In this document: positions 8,254 to 17,214 of the stretch, piece after piece
Position numbering within the stretch: position 1 is the stretch's first letter
Layout of the letters: every line of letters starts with the position of its first letter
NCBI GenBank assembly: GCA_963837105.1
Contig: CAWIMG010000024.1
Location: 149,542-213,541 of the forward strand
Length of the DNA: 64,000 nt
Reading direction: 5' to 3'
DNA from: UBA9676 sp963837105
GTDB taxonomy: Bacteria > Actinomycetota > Actinomycetes > Streptosporangiales > Streptosporangiaceae
The notes under the pieces: model-generated
The model's input: the letters and a program-made list of their open reading frames with translations, nothing else
Told to the model about the DNA's origin: nothing
The model's database searches: none
Program-made: the position numbers and the translations under genes

Positions 8254-9113
8254 CCGCCAGGGATCTGTGTATGCACCGGGGAAGCCCGCTCACCATGGGG
8301 CATATGCAGGGCGACGAGATCGTCTGTGCCTACCATGGCTGGCGGTACGGTCCGCAGGGCGAGTGCGTGCGCATTCCATCCCAGCCCTCCTCCGTGCGGA
8401 TATCCCCGCGTGCCCGGCTCATGACCATCAATTGCACGGAGCGTTACGGGCTTATCTGGGCGTGCCTGTCGGAGCCCAGGGCCGGCCTCCCGGAGTGCCC
8501 GGTACTGGAGGATCCCTCATACAGATTTCTCCAGCTGGGGATGCAGTCGTGGCGGACTTCGGCGGCACGCCAGGTCGAGAACTTCATGGACGTGAGCCAT
8601 TTTCCATTCGTGCACGCCGGCACATTCGGGAATCCGGATATAACTGAGGTGCCGCGCGTGGACGTTCAGCACACCACCCGCGGCCTGCACTACGATTTCC
8701 CGTACCTGGCCGCCAACCCCGGGAGTTCCCCGCTTGGCGGCGGCGAGGTCATCCAGCGCTACACCACCTATGATGTGACTCTGCCTTTTACCGTGCAGCT
8801 GACCATCGGCTATCCGGAGAAGGGCGAGGGGCGCGCTCACGTGGGGTTCGATATAGCCTCACCGGTGTCCGCGCGGGCAACTAATATCTTCTTTGTCGCT
8901 GCCCGCAATTTCGATTCACACGTCCCGGATGAGGAAATTATCGCCTACGACCTGAGCATTGCCGCTCAGGACCGCCCGATCGTGGAGGGGCAGCGCCCGG
9001 AGGAACTGCCGCTGGATCTGGGCGAGGAACTGCATGTCCAGGCCGACGCCGTCACCATCGCGTACCGGCGGAGACTGGCCGGACTCGGCCTGGGCCGCGC
9101 CTGGAGCGCCTGA
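8067..9113 (+). CDS. Rieske non-heme iron oxygenase, catalytic subunit
   Basis: About 345 residues, the size of the vanillate O-demethylase/phthalate-dioxygenase type alpha subunit. The Rieske [2Fe-2S] ligands are CMH (68-70) and CAYH (87-90). The mononuclear iron region is ENFMDVSHFPFVH (171-183) with Asp175, His178 and His183. Such enzymes hydroxylate or demethylate aromatic or heteroaromatic substrates using electrons from a separate reductase, which is not encoded in this window. Start is GTG 8067 or ATG 8079; both sit in a promoter-like palindrome without a ribosome site. It converges on the amidohydrolase gene and shares a hairpin with it. Probably the initial attack on the ring substrate of this cluster (inference). 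Confidence 0.88.
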   Translation: MLNIMYQSVPRPRDCTFSPGDWDVLGRYWHPVAFSSDVADSPVKAQLLDVELVVYRTSKGVVAARDLCMHRGSPLTMGHMQGDEIVCAYHGWRYGPQGECVRIPSQPSSVRISPRARLMTINCTERYGLIWACLSEPRAGLPECPVLEDPSYRFLQLGMQSWRTSAARQVENFMDVSHFPFVHAGTFGNPDITEVPRVDVQHTTRGLHYDFPYLAANPGSSPLGGGEVIQRYTTYDVTLPFTVQLTIGYPEKGEGRAHVGFDIASPVSARATNIFFVAARNFDSHVPDEEIIAYDLSIAAQDRPIVEGQRPEELPLDLGEELHVQADAVTIAYRRRLAGLGLGRAWSA

Positions 9114-9124
9114 CGCCGGTCAGG
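9109..9124. terminator. Shared hairpin between convergent stop codons
   Basis: CCTGAC-GCCG-GTCAGG is a perfect 6-bp stem with a 4-base loop. It contains the stop codons of both converging genes (TGA 9111-9113 on plus, TGA from 9122 on minus). There is no T-tract, which is common for actinobacterial terminators. Confidence 0.5.
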
Positions 9125-10132
9125 TTGCTTGCGGCAGCCCGAGCACTGCCGCGAAGTTGCCGCCCATGATGCCGGCCAGCTTTTCCCCGGGGATCGGCGG
9201 CAGGCCGGCCGCCGCCGCTTCGGAATTGACGGTCCTGAGCTTGTCCAGCAGCGCGACCGGGTCATACAGGAAGCCGGGATAGTCAGAACCGAAGAAGATC
9301 TTCTCCAGCGGCACGAACGACGGCTCGCAGCGATGCAGCAGCAGGAACAGGTCACGCCGGGTCACGGTGGCGATCAGGTAGGACAGCTCGGCGTAGAAGT
9401 TCGGGTGCTTGGTGAGCAGGAACAAGGCCTCGTCCACCCAGGGGATGCCGCAGTGGGCAATGATGACCCGCAGATCGCGGAACTCCCGCCCGATGTCATC
9501 GAGCAGCGCCGGCGGCCAAGCTCGAGTTTTGCGTCAATGCGGGTGGAGCCCGCCTGATGGATCATCACCGGGATGCCCAGCTCAGACGCCTTCCGGTAGA
9601 TGGGGAAGGCCAGGTCACGGTCATTGGCGGCCCAGTGCTGGTACATGGGATAAAGCTTCAGCCCGGTCAGGCCCAGCCCGGTCACCGCGCGTTCGAGTTC
9701 GGCCACCGCGGCCTGCGGGCCCTGGTATGCCGGGTTGACCGATGCGAACCCGATGAAGCGCCCGGGATCGGCGGCCACGACCGCCGCGATGTAGTCGTTG
9801 CACTTGTCCGGATGCGGCTGGCCGGGTACTCCGAGCACGCCATCAACATCGACCGTCCCGATCAGCCGCCCGTCCAGGAACTGCGGGGATACCGCGAGCA
9901 CGACGACCTTGTCAAACCCCGGATGATCCCGCGCCGACTCGGCGGGGCCGATGATGGGCATCCCCCGCATCGAGAGCCCGCTCGCTTCCCATTCCGCCTC
10001 GGTCGGCGGGCGGTGGGATGGCAGCCGGCCCGCGCTCCGGTAGATGCACAGCGATCCCTCACGGCCGTAGGCCGCGGTGAACTCCGGATCACCGGCCAGG
10101 GCGAGGATGTGGCTGTGGGCATCAATGATCAT
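9120..10132 (-). pseudogene. Amidohydrolase-2 family metal hydrolase/decarboxylase, frameshifted
   Basis: From ATG 10132 the protein opens with MIIDAHSHIL (metal motif HxH) and runs in one frame to ...IDAKLELG. The remainder, IIAHCGIPWVDEALFLLTKHP... and FFGSDYPGF (metal Asp), continues in another frame to 9120. A one-base deletion near 9515-9525 (GCCGGC context) explains this; restoring it gives 337 residues, the normal length. PF04909 members hydrolyse or decarboxylate ring-derived acids (ACMSD, isouracil- and resorcylate-type enzymes). ATG 10132 overlaps the end of hyuB by 11 bases, so it is the last gene of that operon. May be intact if the shift is a sequencing error. Confidence 0.75.
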
Positions 10133-11819
10133 GGTTCCTCCCGCCTGATATCAGCCCGTCCGCGAGGTCGCCGGCCCGGCTGGCGTCCGGCCGCCCACCG
10201 GGATCGCCGAACCCGCCGCCGCCCGCCGTCTCGACCCGCACGATGGTGCCAGGTGGGAGGCGGCGCGTGAACTTGGTCATCGGTGGCAGGGTGCTGCCAT
10301 CCGGAAGGGTGACCGTGATGCTCGATGGTGCGGCCGCCAGGCCGCCGCGTACGCCTTGCGGCCGGAAGCGTGGGTCTGTCTGCTCGGCATACAGCGTCGC
10401 GGTCTGGGGTGCGTCGAGCACGAGGTACTCGCGCCTGATCCCGAGCCCGCCGTTGAAGGTCCCGCGTCCCTGTGACCCGGGAATCAGCTCTGTCCGCAGG
10501 ACCCGCACGGCATAGGTGGTTTCGGCTACCTCGACCGGCATGAGGCCGACGTTGCTCATGTAGGTGTTGACTCCGTCCAGCCCGTCCGCGCCGGCGTGGG
10601 CGCCCGCCCCGCCGCCCACGACCTCGGCCATGACGCTGAGGTTGCCGGTGATGGCCGAGATTCCCTCCAGGTGCATGCCGAAGAAGGTCACCGTGCTGCT
10701 GGCCACCGCCTTGTGCGGCCAGAGCCCGGAGGCGCATCGCACCAGGGTGTCCGCGAGCCGCTGGCAGGTGTTGTGGCGGACCGAGACCGCGGCCGGCGGT
10801 CGCGGGTTGAGGATGGAACCGGGCGGGCACGTGATCGTGAGTGGCCGCAGGATGCCATCGTTCGTGGTCGCCCGTGGGTCGGTCATCGCCCGCAGCACGT
10901 AGACGACGGCCGCCCGGGTGCTCGCCCAGGGCACGTTCAGGGCCCCCCGCACCTGGGGAGCTGACCCCGACAGATCCACCGTGAGCTGATCGCCTGCCTT
11001 GCGCATCAGCACGTGGATACGTACGGGCGGCCCGCCCAGCCCGTCGTCGTCAAGGAATCCCTCCGCCTCGGCCTGCCCGTCATCCAGTCCGGCCAGGCTC
11101 ACCCGTGTCGCCTGCTCCACGGCATCGAGCATCTGCGCCATGCCCGCGACCACCGTCCCGGCGCCGAAACGGTCCACCGACTCCTCCACCCGGCGCCGCC
11201 CCAGCAGGCAGGCCGCACGCTGGGCGCCCAGGTCGGACAGGGTCGAAGCCGGGTCACGGACGTTGTCGGCAAGCAGGTTGATGATGTCAGGGCTCACCGT
11301 GCCCGCCTGGTACAGGCGGGCACCCGAAAAGATCAGGCCTTCGGCGAAAAGCTGCTCCAGGTCCGAGCCCTGGCTGCCGGGCCTTACCCCGCCAACGTCG
11401 ATGTGATGGGCGGTGGATCCCACCCAGGCGACCGCCGTGTCTCCGGCATAGACGGGGGTGACCAGGTTCAGGTCGGGCAGGTGCATGCCGCCGTGATAGG
11501 GGTGGTTCGCCAGGAACATGTCACCCGGGCCGATGCGGTCACCCCACTGGGCGATGATCGACTTCACGACCAGCGACATCGCGCCCAGCTGCGCGGGTAT
11601 GAAGTCGGCCTGTGCCACCAGGTCACCGTCGGCACGGAAAACCGCGCAGCTGAAGTCGTCCATCTCGCGGATGATCGGGCTGCGGCTCGAGTGCTTGAGT
11701 ACCTGGCCCATCTCACGTGCCGCAGCGACCAGGGTCGCGTTCAGCAGCTCGAAGCTGACCGGATCGAGCCGCTGGCCCGCACGGCCCCGGGATTTGCGCA
11801 CCCGCGGGCTGGGGGTCAC
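10122..11819 (-). CDS. hyuB: HyuB-type hydantoinase/oxoprolinase/acetone-carboxylase-like subunit
   Basis: GTG 11819 overlaps the hyuA stop as GTGA, the usual coupled start; GTG 11843 is an alternative. The 565-residue product has the family features NHPYHGGMHLPDLNLV, the GGG.GA.AG. glycine region and a C-terminal ETAGGGGFGDP. With HyuA it forms an ATP-dependent ring-opening amidase (N-methylhydantoinase, 5-oxoprolinase) or a carboxylase; motifs do not separate these. Neighbouring permease and amidohydrolases favour cleavage of a cyclic amide/imide. Confidence 0.87.
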   Translation of the reverse strand: MTPSPRVRKSRGRAGQRLDPVSFELLNATLVAAAREMGQVLKHSSRSPIIREMDDFSCAVFRADGDLVAQADFIPAQLGAMSLVVKSIIAQWGDRIGPGDMFLANHPYHGGMHLPDLNLVTPVYAGDTAVAWVGSTAHHIDVGGVRPGSQGSDLEQLFAEGLIFSGARLYQAGTVSPDIINLLADNVRDPASTLSDLGAQRAACLLGRRRVEESVDRFGAGTVVAGMAQMLDAVEQATRVSLAGLDDGQAEAEGFLDDDGLGGPPVRIHVLMRKAGDQLTVDLSGSAPQVRGALNVPWASTRAAVVYVLRAMTDPRATTNDGILRPLTITCPPGSILNPRPPAAVSVRHNTCQRLADTLVRCASGLWPHKAVASSTVTFFGMHLEGISAITGNLSVMAEVVGGGAGAHAGADGLDGVNTYMSNVGLMPVEVAETTYAVRVLRTELIPGSQGRGTFNGGLGIRREYLVLDAPQTATLYAEQTDPRFRPQGVRGGLAAAPSSITVTLPDGSTLPPMTKFTRRLPPGTIVRVETAGGGGFGDPGGRPDASRAGDLADGLISGGRNHDH

Positions 11820-13921
11820 CGGTGCGCCCGCTCGGTGAGCCACAGGCTGCCGAGTTCGTCCACCCCGGCCACCTGGCCTTCCAGCACGACTGTGGTCGCG
11901 TCCATCTGGTGAATGATGGCCGGGCCGAGCAGGCGGTTGCCTGCACGCAGCAGATCACGCCGGTAGACCGGCAGTTCAGGCCGCCCGGAGCCACCGGGCA
12001 GCCGGGCCGGTGTCCTGCCCAGCAGGGCGGCACGGGCTGGTGTCCGGGATCCGGCGGCTACCCGGTGCGGTTCCGGGCTGCTCAGGCTGCCGAAAACCGA
12101 TAGCCGGGCCGTGACGATCTCGACCGGCTCGCCCGGGTCGGCGTAACCGTAGGTGCGTTCGTGGAGATCCCGGAACCGCCCGGCTGCCGCGTCCAGCGCG
12201 CTGATGCTGATGCGAGGGACGGTCACCGGCAGGTCGAAGCCCTGGCCGGGGAAGCGGCAGTCCAGGTTCGCCTGCATGCGGGTGCGGGATGCGGGAATCC
12301 CGTCCGCCCGCATCTGGGCGCGCAGCTGCCGGGCCGTGCCGTCGAACCATTCGCGTAGGTCCCGCACAGCCACCGGATCATGCCTGTGCAGGACGGTCTG
12401 CGACTCATCGATCCGCAGGTCAGCCGCGACGAGCCCGGCCGCGGCGAACAGCCCGGGAAAGGCCGGGATGAGGGCCCGGTCAAGTCTGAGCTCGCGCAGC
12501 ACCAGCCCGGCGTACATCGGGCCCGCGCCCCCGAACGCGACCAGCGTGTACCCACGCGGATCGATCCCGCGCTCCACCGACACGCTTCTGATGGTTGCCG
12601 TGACGTGCGCGCAGGTGATCGCGATGATGCCCAGCGCCGTCTCATCCTCGGCCATGGCCAGGGCGTCCGCCAGCCGCCGGATGGCAGACCTGGCCGCACC
12701 AGCGTCCAGCTTGAGACCGCCGGCGAGGGCGAGGCCGGCGGGCAGGATGCCCGTCGCGACGTGGGCGTCGGTGACCGTCGCCGCCTGCCCGCCAAGGCCG
12801 TAGGCAGCCGGCCCCGGGCGTGCGCCCGAGCTCTCCGGGCCGACATGCAGGCGGCCCGTCCGGTCGGCGTAGGCGATGCTGCCGCCTGCCGCGCCCGCGG
12901 TCACGATCTCCACCGCCGAGCACAGGACGGGGTGATTGTCCACCGACTGCACCCGGGTCATCGGGGCGGCCCCGTCGTGCACCAGGCAGACGTCCAGCGA
13001 TGTTCCGCCCATGTCCAGCGAGATGAGCCCCCCGATCCCGTACCTGGCGCCCAGGGCTAGGGTTCCGGTCACCGCAGCCGTCGGCCCGGACAGCAGCAGC
13101 CGGTGGGCCTCGGCGTCAGCCCGGGAACTGGGCACGTACCCGCCGTTGGACTGCATGACCAGCAGCGGCGCCCGGACGCCGAGTTCGGCCGCCCTGGCCG
13201 CAGCCCTGAGCACGTACTGGCCAACGACGGGCCGGAGTCCCGCGTTGATCGCGGTGGTCGCTATCCGTGGATACTCGCGGAACTCGCGGGCCACCTCGGA
13301 GGACACGGTGACCGGCACGTGCGGCAGCGACCGCCGCAGGGCTGCCGCCAGCGCCTGCTCATGCCGGTCGTCCAGGTAGCTGAAGAGCAGCCCGACCGCT
13401 ACCGCGTCCGGCCGCCGCTCCGCCACCTGCTGGCAGACGCGGTCGATCTCATCTGCTGTCAGCTCTGCGAGCACCTCACCGCGAGGGCCGATTCGTTCCG
13501 CGACCTCGACCCGGTCCCGCCGCGCCACCAGATCCCGCGGCTTGGGAGGGTCAAGATCATAGACAGAAGGCCGGCGGCCGCCGCGGATTGCCAGCACGTC
13601 ACGGAAACCCTGAGTCGTCACCAGCACCACCCGCGCGAGCCGCCCCATGATCAGCGCGTTCGTGGCGACAGTGGTGCCGTGACCGAGCAGGCGTACCCGG
13701 CCGGGTGCCACCCCGGCCGCGGACAGCTCGCACAGCGCCTGCTCGAATCCCACGGACGGGTCGGCCGGCGTGGAGGCCACCTTGGCCGTACGGAGGTTCC
13801 CATCCTCTGCGATCGCTATCGCATCGGTGAAGGTCCCGCCGACGTCCACGCCGACCATCCAGCCGGCCTGCCCGGTCCCGCTGGGCGGCCGCGGCCCGGC
13901 GGCGGCCGCCGCGCGTGACAT
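11816..13921 (-). CDS. hyuA: HyuA-type ATP-dependent hydantoinase/oxoprolinase subunit
   Basis: 701 residues from ATG 13921. The N-terminal ASKHA-type ATP fold is clear: GVDVGGTFTDAI (phosphate loop), GHGTTVATNALI, ISLDMGGTSLDVCLV, and FGGAGPMYAG near the adenosine site, followed by the C-terminal hydantoinase domain. It activates the amide oxygen with ATP while HyuB completes ring opening. It lies 25 bp after the NCS1 permease and is translationally coupled to hyuB, so uptake and hydrolysis are probably expressed together. Confidence 0.9.
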   Translation of the reverse strand: MSRAAAAAGPRPPSGTGQAGWMVGVDVGGTFTDAIAIAEDGNLRTAKVASTPADPSVGFEQALCELSAAGVAPGRVRLLGHGTTVATNALIMGRLARVVLVTTQGFRDVLAIRGGRRPSVYDLDPPKPRDLVARRDRVEVAERIGPRGEVLAELTADEIDRVCQQVAERRPDAVAVGLLFSYLDDRHEQALAAALRRSLPHVPVTVSSEVAREFREYPRIATTAINAGLRPVVGQYVLRAAARAAELGVRAPLLVMQSNGGYVPSSRADAEAHRLLLSGPTAAVTGTLALGARYGIGGLISLDMGGTSLDVCLVHDGAAPMTRVQSVDNHPVLCSAVEIVTAGAAGGSIAYADRTGRLHVGPESSGARPGPAAYGLGGQAATVTDAHVATGILPAGLALAGGLKLDAGAARSAIRRLADALAMAEDETALGIIAITCAHVTATIRSVSVERGIDPRGYTLVAFGGAGPMYAGLVLRELRLDRALIPAFPGLFAAAGLVAADLRIDESQTVLHRHDPVAVRDLREWFDGTARQLRAQMRADGIPASRTRMQANLDCRFPGQGFDLPVTVPRISISALDAAAGRFRDLHERTYGYADPGEPVEIVTARLSVFGSLSSPEPHRVAAGSRTPARAALLGRTPARLPGGSGRPELPVYRRDLLRAGNRLLGPAIIHQMDATTVVLEGQVAGVDELGSLWLTERAHR

Positions 13922-13946
13922 GCCGGCCCGGGCCGGATCCGGAAAC

Positions 13947-15422
13947 TCAGTCAGCGTTCGCGGCTGCCGACACCTGCTCCGAGACGGGACTGCTGCGCCG
14001 GCTCTCCACCAGGTGCCACACCACGTACACCACGACGGCGACCGCGGTCCCCACCCAGATGCTCAGGTCGGCGTTGCCCAGCGCCTTGCTGCCCGGTCCC
14101 ACGAACAGGGGCGAGTCGTTGAGGAAGAGCAGGGCCCCGACGGTGCCCAGGGCGAATGCCGCGAACGCTTTCACGCTCACCCCGCCCTGATACCAGTACC
14201 TGCCACCGTGGCCGCGCAGCAGATCCTCCGGATTCTCGTACATCGGTGACCGGCGCTTCATGAAGTGGTCGGTGAGGATGACCGCATTCCAGGCGGCGAG
14301 CCAGGCGATGCTCAGGCCAAGGAACTCCTCGAACGAGCCGATGAAGTTGTAGATGAACAGGGCATAGATACCGCCGAAGGCGACCAGCACCGCGTCCGCG
14401 ATCACTGTCAGCGGCCGCGGCACCCTGAGCCCCAGGGCGAGCAGGGCCAGGCCGGAGGTGTAGGCGTCCAGCACCCCCGTCGTCCACGTGCTCACCACGA
14501 TGACCAGGACGAACAGGATGAGGTACCAGAGCGGCAGGAACGTCGGGACCGCCGTGATGGGGTTGGCCGCCTTGAGCCCGAGGGTGATCCACAGCCCGAT
14601 GAGCAGGACTGCCGTGTAGCCGATGTTGCTGCCCCAGAAGACGTTCCAGACGATCGACCGTGCGGAGGTCCGCTTCGGCAGGTACCGGGCGTACTCAGAG
14701 GCGTACGCGGTCCAGCCCCAGCAGCCGGAAGCCATTAGGATCATGAAAGCGAACAGCCAGCTCGCCCACACGGTCTTCCCCGCTGGGGGGGATACATAAG
14801 CGGTCCAGCTGATGTGCGCGAGATGCCCATGGATGAGCAGGGCCGGCACCAGGCCCAGCAGCAGGATGGCCGAAAGGATGGACGCCGGCTTCTGCAGCTT
14901 GAGGATCGTGGCATGGCCGAACAGTGACCAGAGGAGCAGGCCGGCCAGCACGACAGCGAAGGAGATAGCTTCCACCGCCGTCGTGTTGGCGTGCGGCCAC
15001 TGGTGCGTGACGGCCGCCGTGATCAGCAGGGCGGCGACGACGCTGACCACACATTCCCAGCCGACCGCCCCCAGCCAGGTCAGGAACGTCGGCAGAAGCT
15101 GCCCGCGGCGGCCCATGGTGGCCCTGCCGACCACCATGGTGGAGGTGCCGTACCGGGCCCCGTACACGGTGAAGATGCCCAGCCCGATCGTGCAGATCGC
15201 CGCCAGCAGGATGCACGAGAGGCTCTGCCAGAGATTGAGGCCCAGCAGCGGCAGCAGGCCGCCGACGACAAGGCCATTGACATAGAACGTGCCACCGAGC
15301 CAGATCCAGAAAAGCCGGCGCGGCGACCCCCCTCGCTGGTTTTCCGGAATGATCTCGATTCCGTGGGTTTCAATTTGGAACTCTTCGTTGATGAGTTCCA
15401 TCTCGACTGCGGTTTCAGCCAT
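13947..15422 (-). CDS. NCS1-family nucleobase/heterocycle:cation symporter
   Basis: 491 residues with about 12 membrane helices and the NCS1 layout: a hydrophilic N-terminus with GIEIIPENQRGGSPRRLFWIW, then the first helices. Relatives carry cytosine, purines, hydantoins, allantoin, pyridoxine or thiamin precursors with Na+ or H+. First gene of a minus-strand operon with hyuA, hyuB and an amidohydrolase; a promoter-like region lies about 140 bp upstream (15563-15581). I looked for a TPP riboswitch in the leader and saw none. Confidence 0.88.
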   Translation of the reverse strand: MAETAVEMELINEEFQIETHGIEIIPENQRGGSPRRLFWIWLGGTFYVNGLVVGGLLPLLGLNLWQSLSCILLAAICTIGLGIFTVYGARYGTSTMVVGRATMGRRGQLLPTFLTWLGAVGWECVVSVVAALLITAAVTHQWPHANTTAVEAISFAVVLAGLLLWSLFGHATILKLQKPASILSAILLLGLVPALLIHGHLAHISWTAYVSPPAGKTVWASWLFAFMILMASGCWGWTAYASEYARYLPKRTSARSIVWNVFWGSNIGYTAVLLIGLWITLGLKAANPITAVPTFLPLWYLILFVLVIVVSTWTTGVLDAYTSGLALLALGLRVPRPLTVIADAVLVAFGGIYALFIYNFIGSFEEFLGLSIAWLAAWNAVILTDHFMKRRSPMYENPEDLLRGHGGRYWYQGGVSVKAFAAFALGTVGALLFLNDSPLFVGPGSKALGNADLSIWVGTAVAVVVYVVWHLVESRRSSPVSEQVSAAANAD

Positions 15423-15541
15423 CTGCCCGACCCTCTCCGCACCGTGCAGGCCCGCCTGCGGTCAAGGAGCGCCGTCCAGGCCGGGACAAATCGCCGGGTG
15501 ACATGCCTGGCCGACTCCCCAGTACCCATCTTCACAGGTAC

Positions 15542-15581
15542 TTGAGATGATAAGTATGATATCTTATATGCCAAGCGTCAA
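15542..15581. promoter_or_regulatory. Divergent promoter/operator between permease and deacetylase (site D)
   Basis: On the minus strand TTGACG (15576-15581) is followed 7 bases later by TATAAG (15563-15568), the same spacing style as sites A and B. On the plus strand TATGAT (15555-15560) lies 7 bases before ATG 15568, and TTGAGA-N17-TATATG is also present. The 10-mer ATCTTATATG (15561-15570) is repeated exactly at 32417-32426 within the site C palindrome. Confidence 0.45.
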
Positions 15582-16443
15582 GGCCCTGGTAGGGGGCGCT
15601 TTGGCCCCAGTTCACACCCGGCTGGATCCCATGGACGAGGCAAGGACTTCCGGCCCGGACCGCTGGCCGGGGGACGCGCGCTCAGCGGTGGCGATCACAT
15701 TTGACGTCGACGCCGAAGAGGTGTGGATCGCACAGGACCCGGCGAACGCTGCGCGCCCTGGTGTGCTCTCCCAGGGCACGTATGGGCCAAGGGTCGGCGT
15801 CCCGCTGATTCTGGAAATCCTGGCGCGACGGGATATTCAGGCCACTTTTTTTGTTCCGGGGCGGGTTGCGGAGCGCCATCCGAATGCCGTGCGGGCCATT
15901 GTCGGCGGCGGCCACGAACTTGCCCACCACGGGTACACGCACACCTCGCCCACGGCGTTGTCGCCGGCGGCCGAGGAAGACGAACTCGTGCGCGGGCTGG
16001 AGATTCTCTCCTCATTCGGCCCGCCCATTACCGGCTACCGGTCCCCGGCCTGGGAGTTCAGCGAGCAGACCCTGCCGCTGCTGGCCCGGCACGGGTTCCG
16101 CTACTCCTCCAATCTCATGGACGACATCCGCCCGTACCGGCACGGCCCGGCCGGAATCGTCGAGCTGCCGGTCCACTGGACGCTTGACGACGCGCCGCAT
16201 TTCTCCTTCAGCGGGGCCAGCTGGACCAAGAAGATCGCCACGGTGGATGAGGTGCGCTCCATCTGGGCGGACGAGCTGGCGGGGGTGCACCAGCTGGGCG
16301 GCAGCGCCATTCTGACGATGCACCCCCAGGTCATCGGCCGCCCGGGCCGGCTCCGGCTGCTGGAGGAGACGATCGCGGGCCTGCAGAGCCGGCCGGAGAC
16401 GTTTATCGGCACCTGCGCCCAGATCGCCGCCTGCGTGCCCTGA
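15568..16443 (+). CDS. NodB-fold polysaccharide deacetylase / allantoinase (PuuE)-like hydrolase
   Basis: The core reads AITFDVDAEEVW (metal Asp pair), HELAHHGYTH (the HxxxH zinc site), YRSPAWEFSE and LTMHPQVIGR (C-terminal catalytic His), which is the NodB fold with the EDAEE variant seen in PuuE-type allantoinases and related amidases. In this context, hydrolysis of a cyclic amide or N-acyl group is more likely than peptidoglycan deacetylation. The start is uncertain: ATG 15568 follows a -10-like TATGAT by 7 bases (leaderless reading), ATG 15631 would give a tighter protein, and ATG 15547 is the longest. None has a ribosome site. Confidence 0.8.
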   Translation: MPSVKALVGGALAPVHTRLDPMDEARTSGPDRWPGDARSAVAITFDVDAEEVWIAQDPANAARPGVLSQGTYGPRVGVPLILEILARRDIQATFFVPGRVAERHPNAVRAIVGGGHELAHHGYTHTSPTALSPAAEEDELVRGLEILSSFGPPITGYRSPAWEFSEQTLPLLARHGFRYSSNLMDDIRPYRHGPAGIVELPVHWTLDDAPHFSFSGASWTKKIATVDEVRSIWADELAGVHQLGGSAILTMHPQVIGRPGRLRLLEETIAGLQSRPETFIGTCAQIAACVP

Positions 16444-16481
16444 CCGGCGCCGCCGGGCCACTCCGCGTTGCCGCGCCGGGT

Positions 16482-16496
16482 GCGCGGGTCCCGCGC
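16482..16496. terminator. GC-rich hairpin between convergent genes
   Basis: GCGCGG-GTC-CCGCGC forms a perfect 6-bp stem between the deacetylase stop (16443) and the stop of the convergent tenA-like gene (TAG at 16496-16498). No T-tract. Confidence 0.4.
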
Positions 16497-17200
16497 TAGA
16501 CCGGCCAGTGCTCCAGGGTGTAAGCCATCTGCCAGAACATCCATTCATAACGGATGCTCGTCCTGAAGACCTGCGACAGTTCAGCCCGGCGGGCCGGCCC
16601 GGCGTCCTCGACCAGATGGTCGATGACGCCCTGGTACTGGCCGTTCATGTCGTTGTGGTCCGCCCCGCCGAAGGTGGCCAGCCAGTCGACGTGCACCGGG
16701 TGGCGGACGATGGGGGCGAGCCGGGAGCCGAACTCGCTGTAGGACCACTCACACGGCAGCAGCCCGACGAACAGGTCGAGCGAGCTGCCATAGGACGCGA
16801 GCGCCCGCAGGTGGTTCGTGTAGGCCCGGGTGGTCGGTGCGAGGCCGGGGTCGAAGGACGCGGTGACGGTCTGGGACAGGCGGCGCACATACTCGCGCTG
16901 CCGGGGCACCTCGTCGCGGCCGAAATCCAGCAGGCGGAGCGCGAACTCCCGGCTCCGCGCATCGGGTGCTCTCGCCGCGGCCTCGGCGTTGAAGGCGATC
17001 GCCGCGTCGATGTAATGCACGTTCTGGATGAAGTAGAAGAGCAGCTTGTCGTCCGGCAGGGTGCCCTGCTCGACCTCGGCGAGGAACGGATGCTGGAGGG
17101 TCGCCTGCCAGATGTCCTCACTGCCGGCCCGCAGCACGTCGCAAAAGCCCGCTTCTGGCTGTGCTGCCGCGCTGTCGGTCACCTGATTGCTTGCGGTCAT
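16496..17200 (-). CDS. TenA/thiaminase-II family protein (first copy)
   Basis: 234 residues from ATG 17200, with AGGAGG six bases upstream. TenA/PqqC fold: the nucleophile region LLPCEWSYSEFG carries the thiaminase-II cysteine, and RYEWMFWQMAY carries the conserved Glu near the C-terminus. TenA enzymes hydrolyse aminomethyl-pyrimidine or thiamin fragments; members with altered pockets act on other amines. Last gene of the operon running from 23417 to 16496, whose first gene is a second TenA. This position among amidohydrolases suggests a catabolic or salvage role rather than simple thiamin synthesis. Confidence 0.87.
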   Translation of the reverse strand: MTASNQVTDSAAAQPEAGFCDVLRAGSEDIWQATLQHPFLAEVEQGTLPDDKLLFYFIQNVHYIDAAIAFNAEAAARAPDARSREFALRLLDFGRDEVPRQREYVRRLSQTVTASFDPGLAPTTRAYTNHLRALASYGSSLDLFVGLLPCEWSYSEFGSRLAPIVRHPVHVDWLATFGGADHNDMNGQYQGVIDHLVEDAGPARRAELSQVFRTSIRYEWMFWQMAYTLEHWPV

Positions 17201-17214
17201 GGGTTCCTCCTCAG

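Noticed and set aside
15423..15560. Possible TPP riboswitch upstream of the NCS1 permease
   Set aside because: Looked for the CTGAGA and ACCTGATCTGG-type core on the minus strand because TenA genes are near; neither is present.
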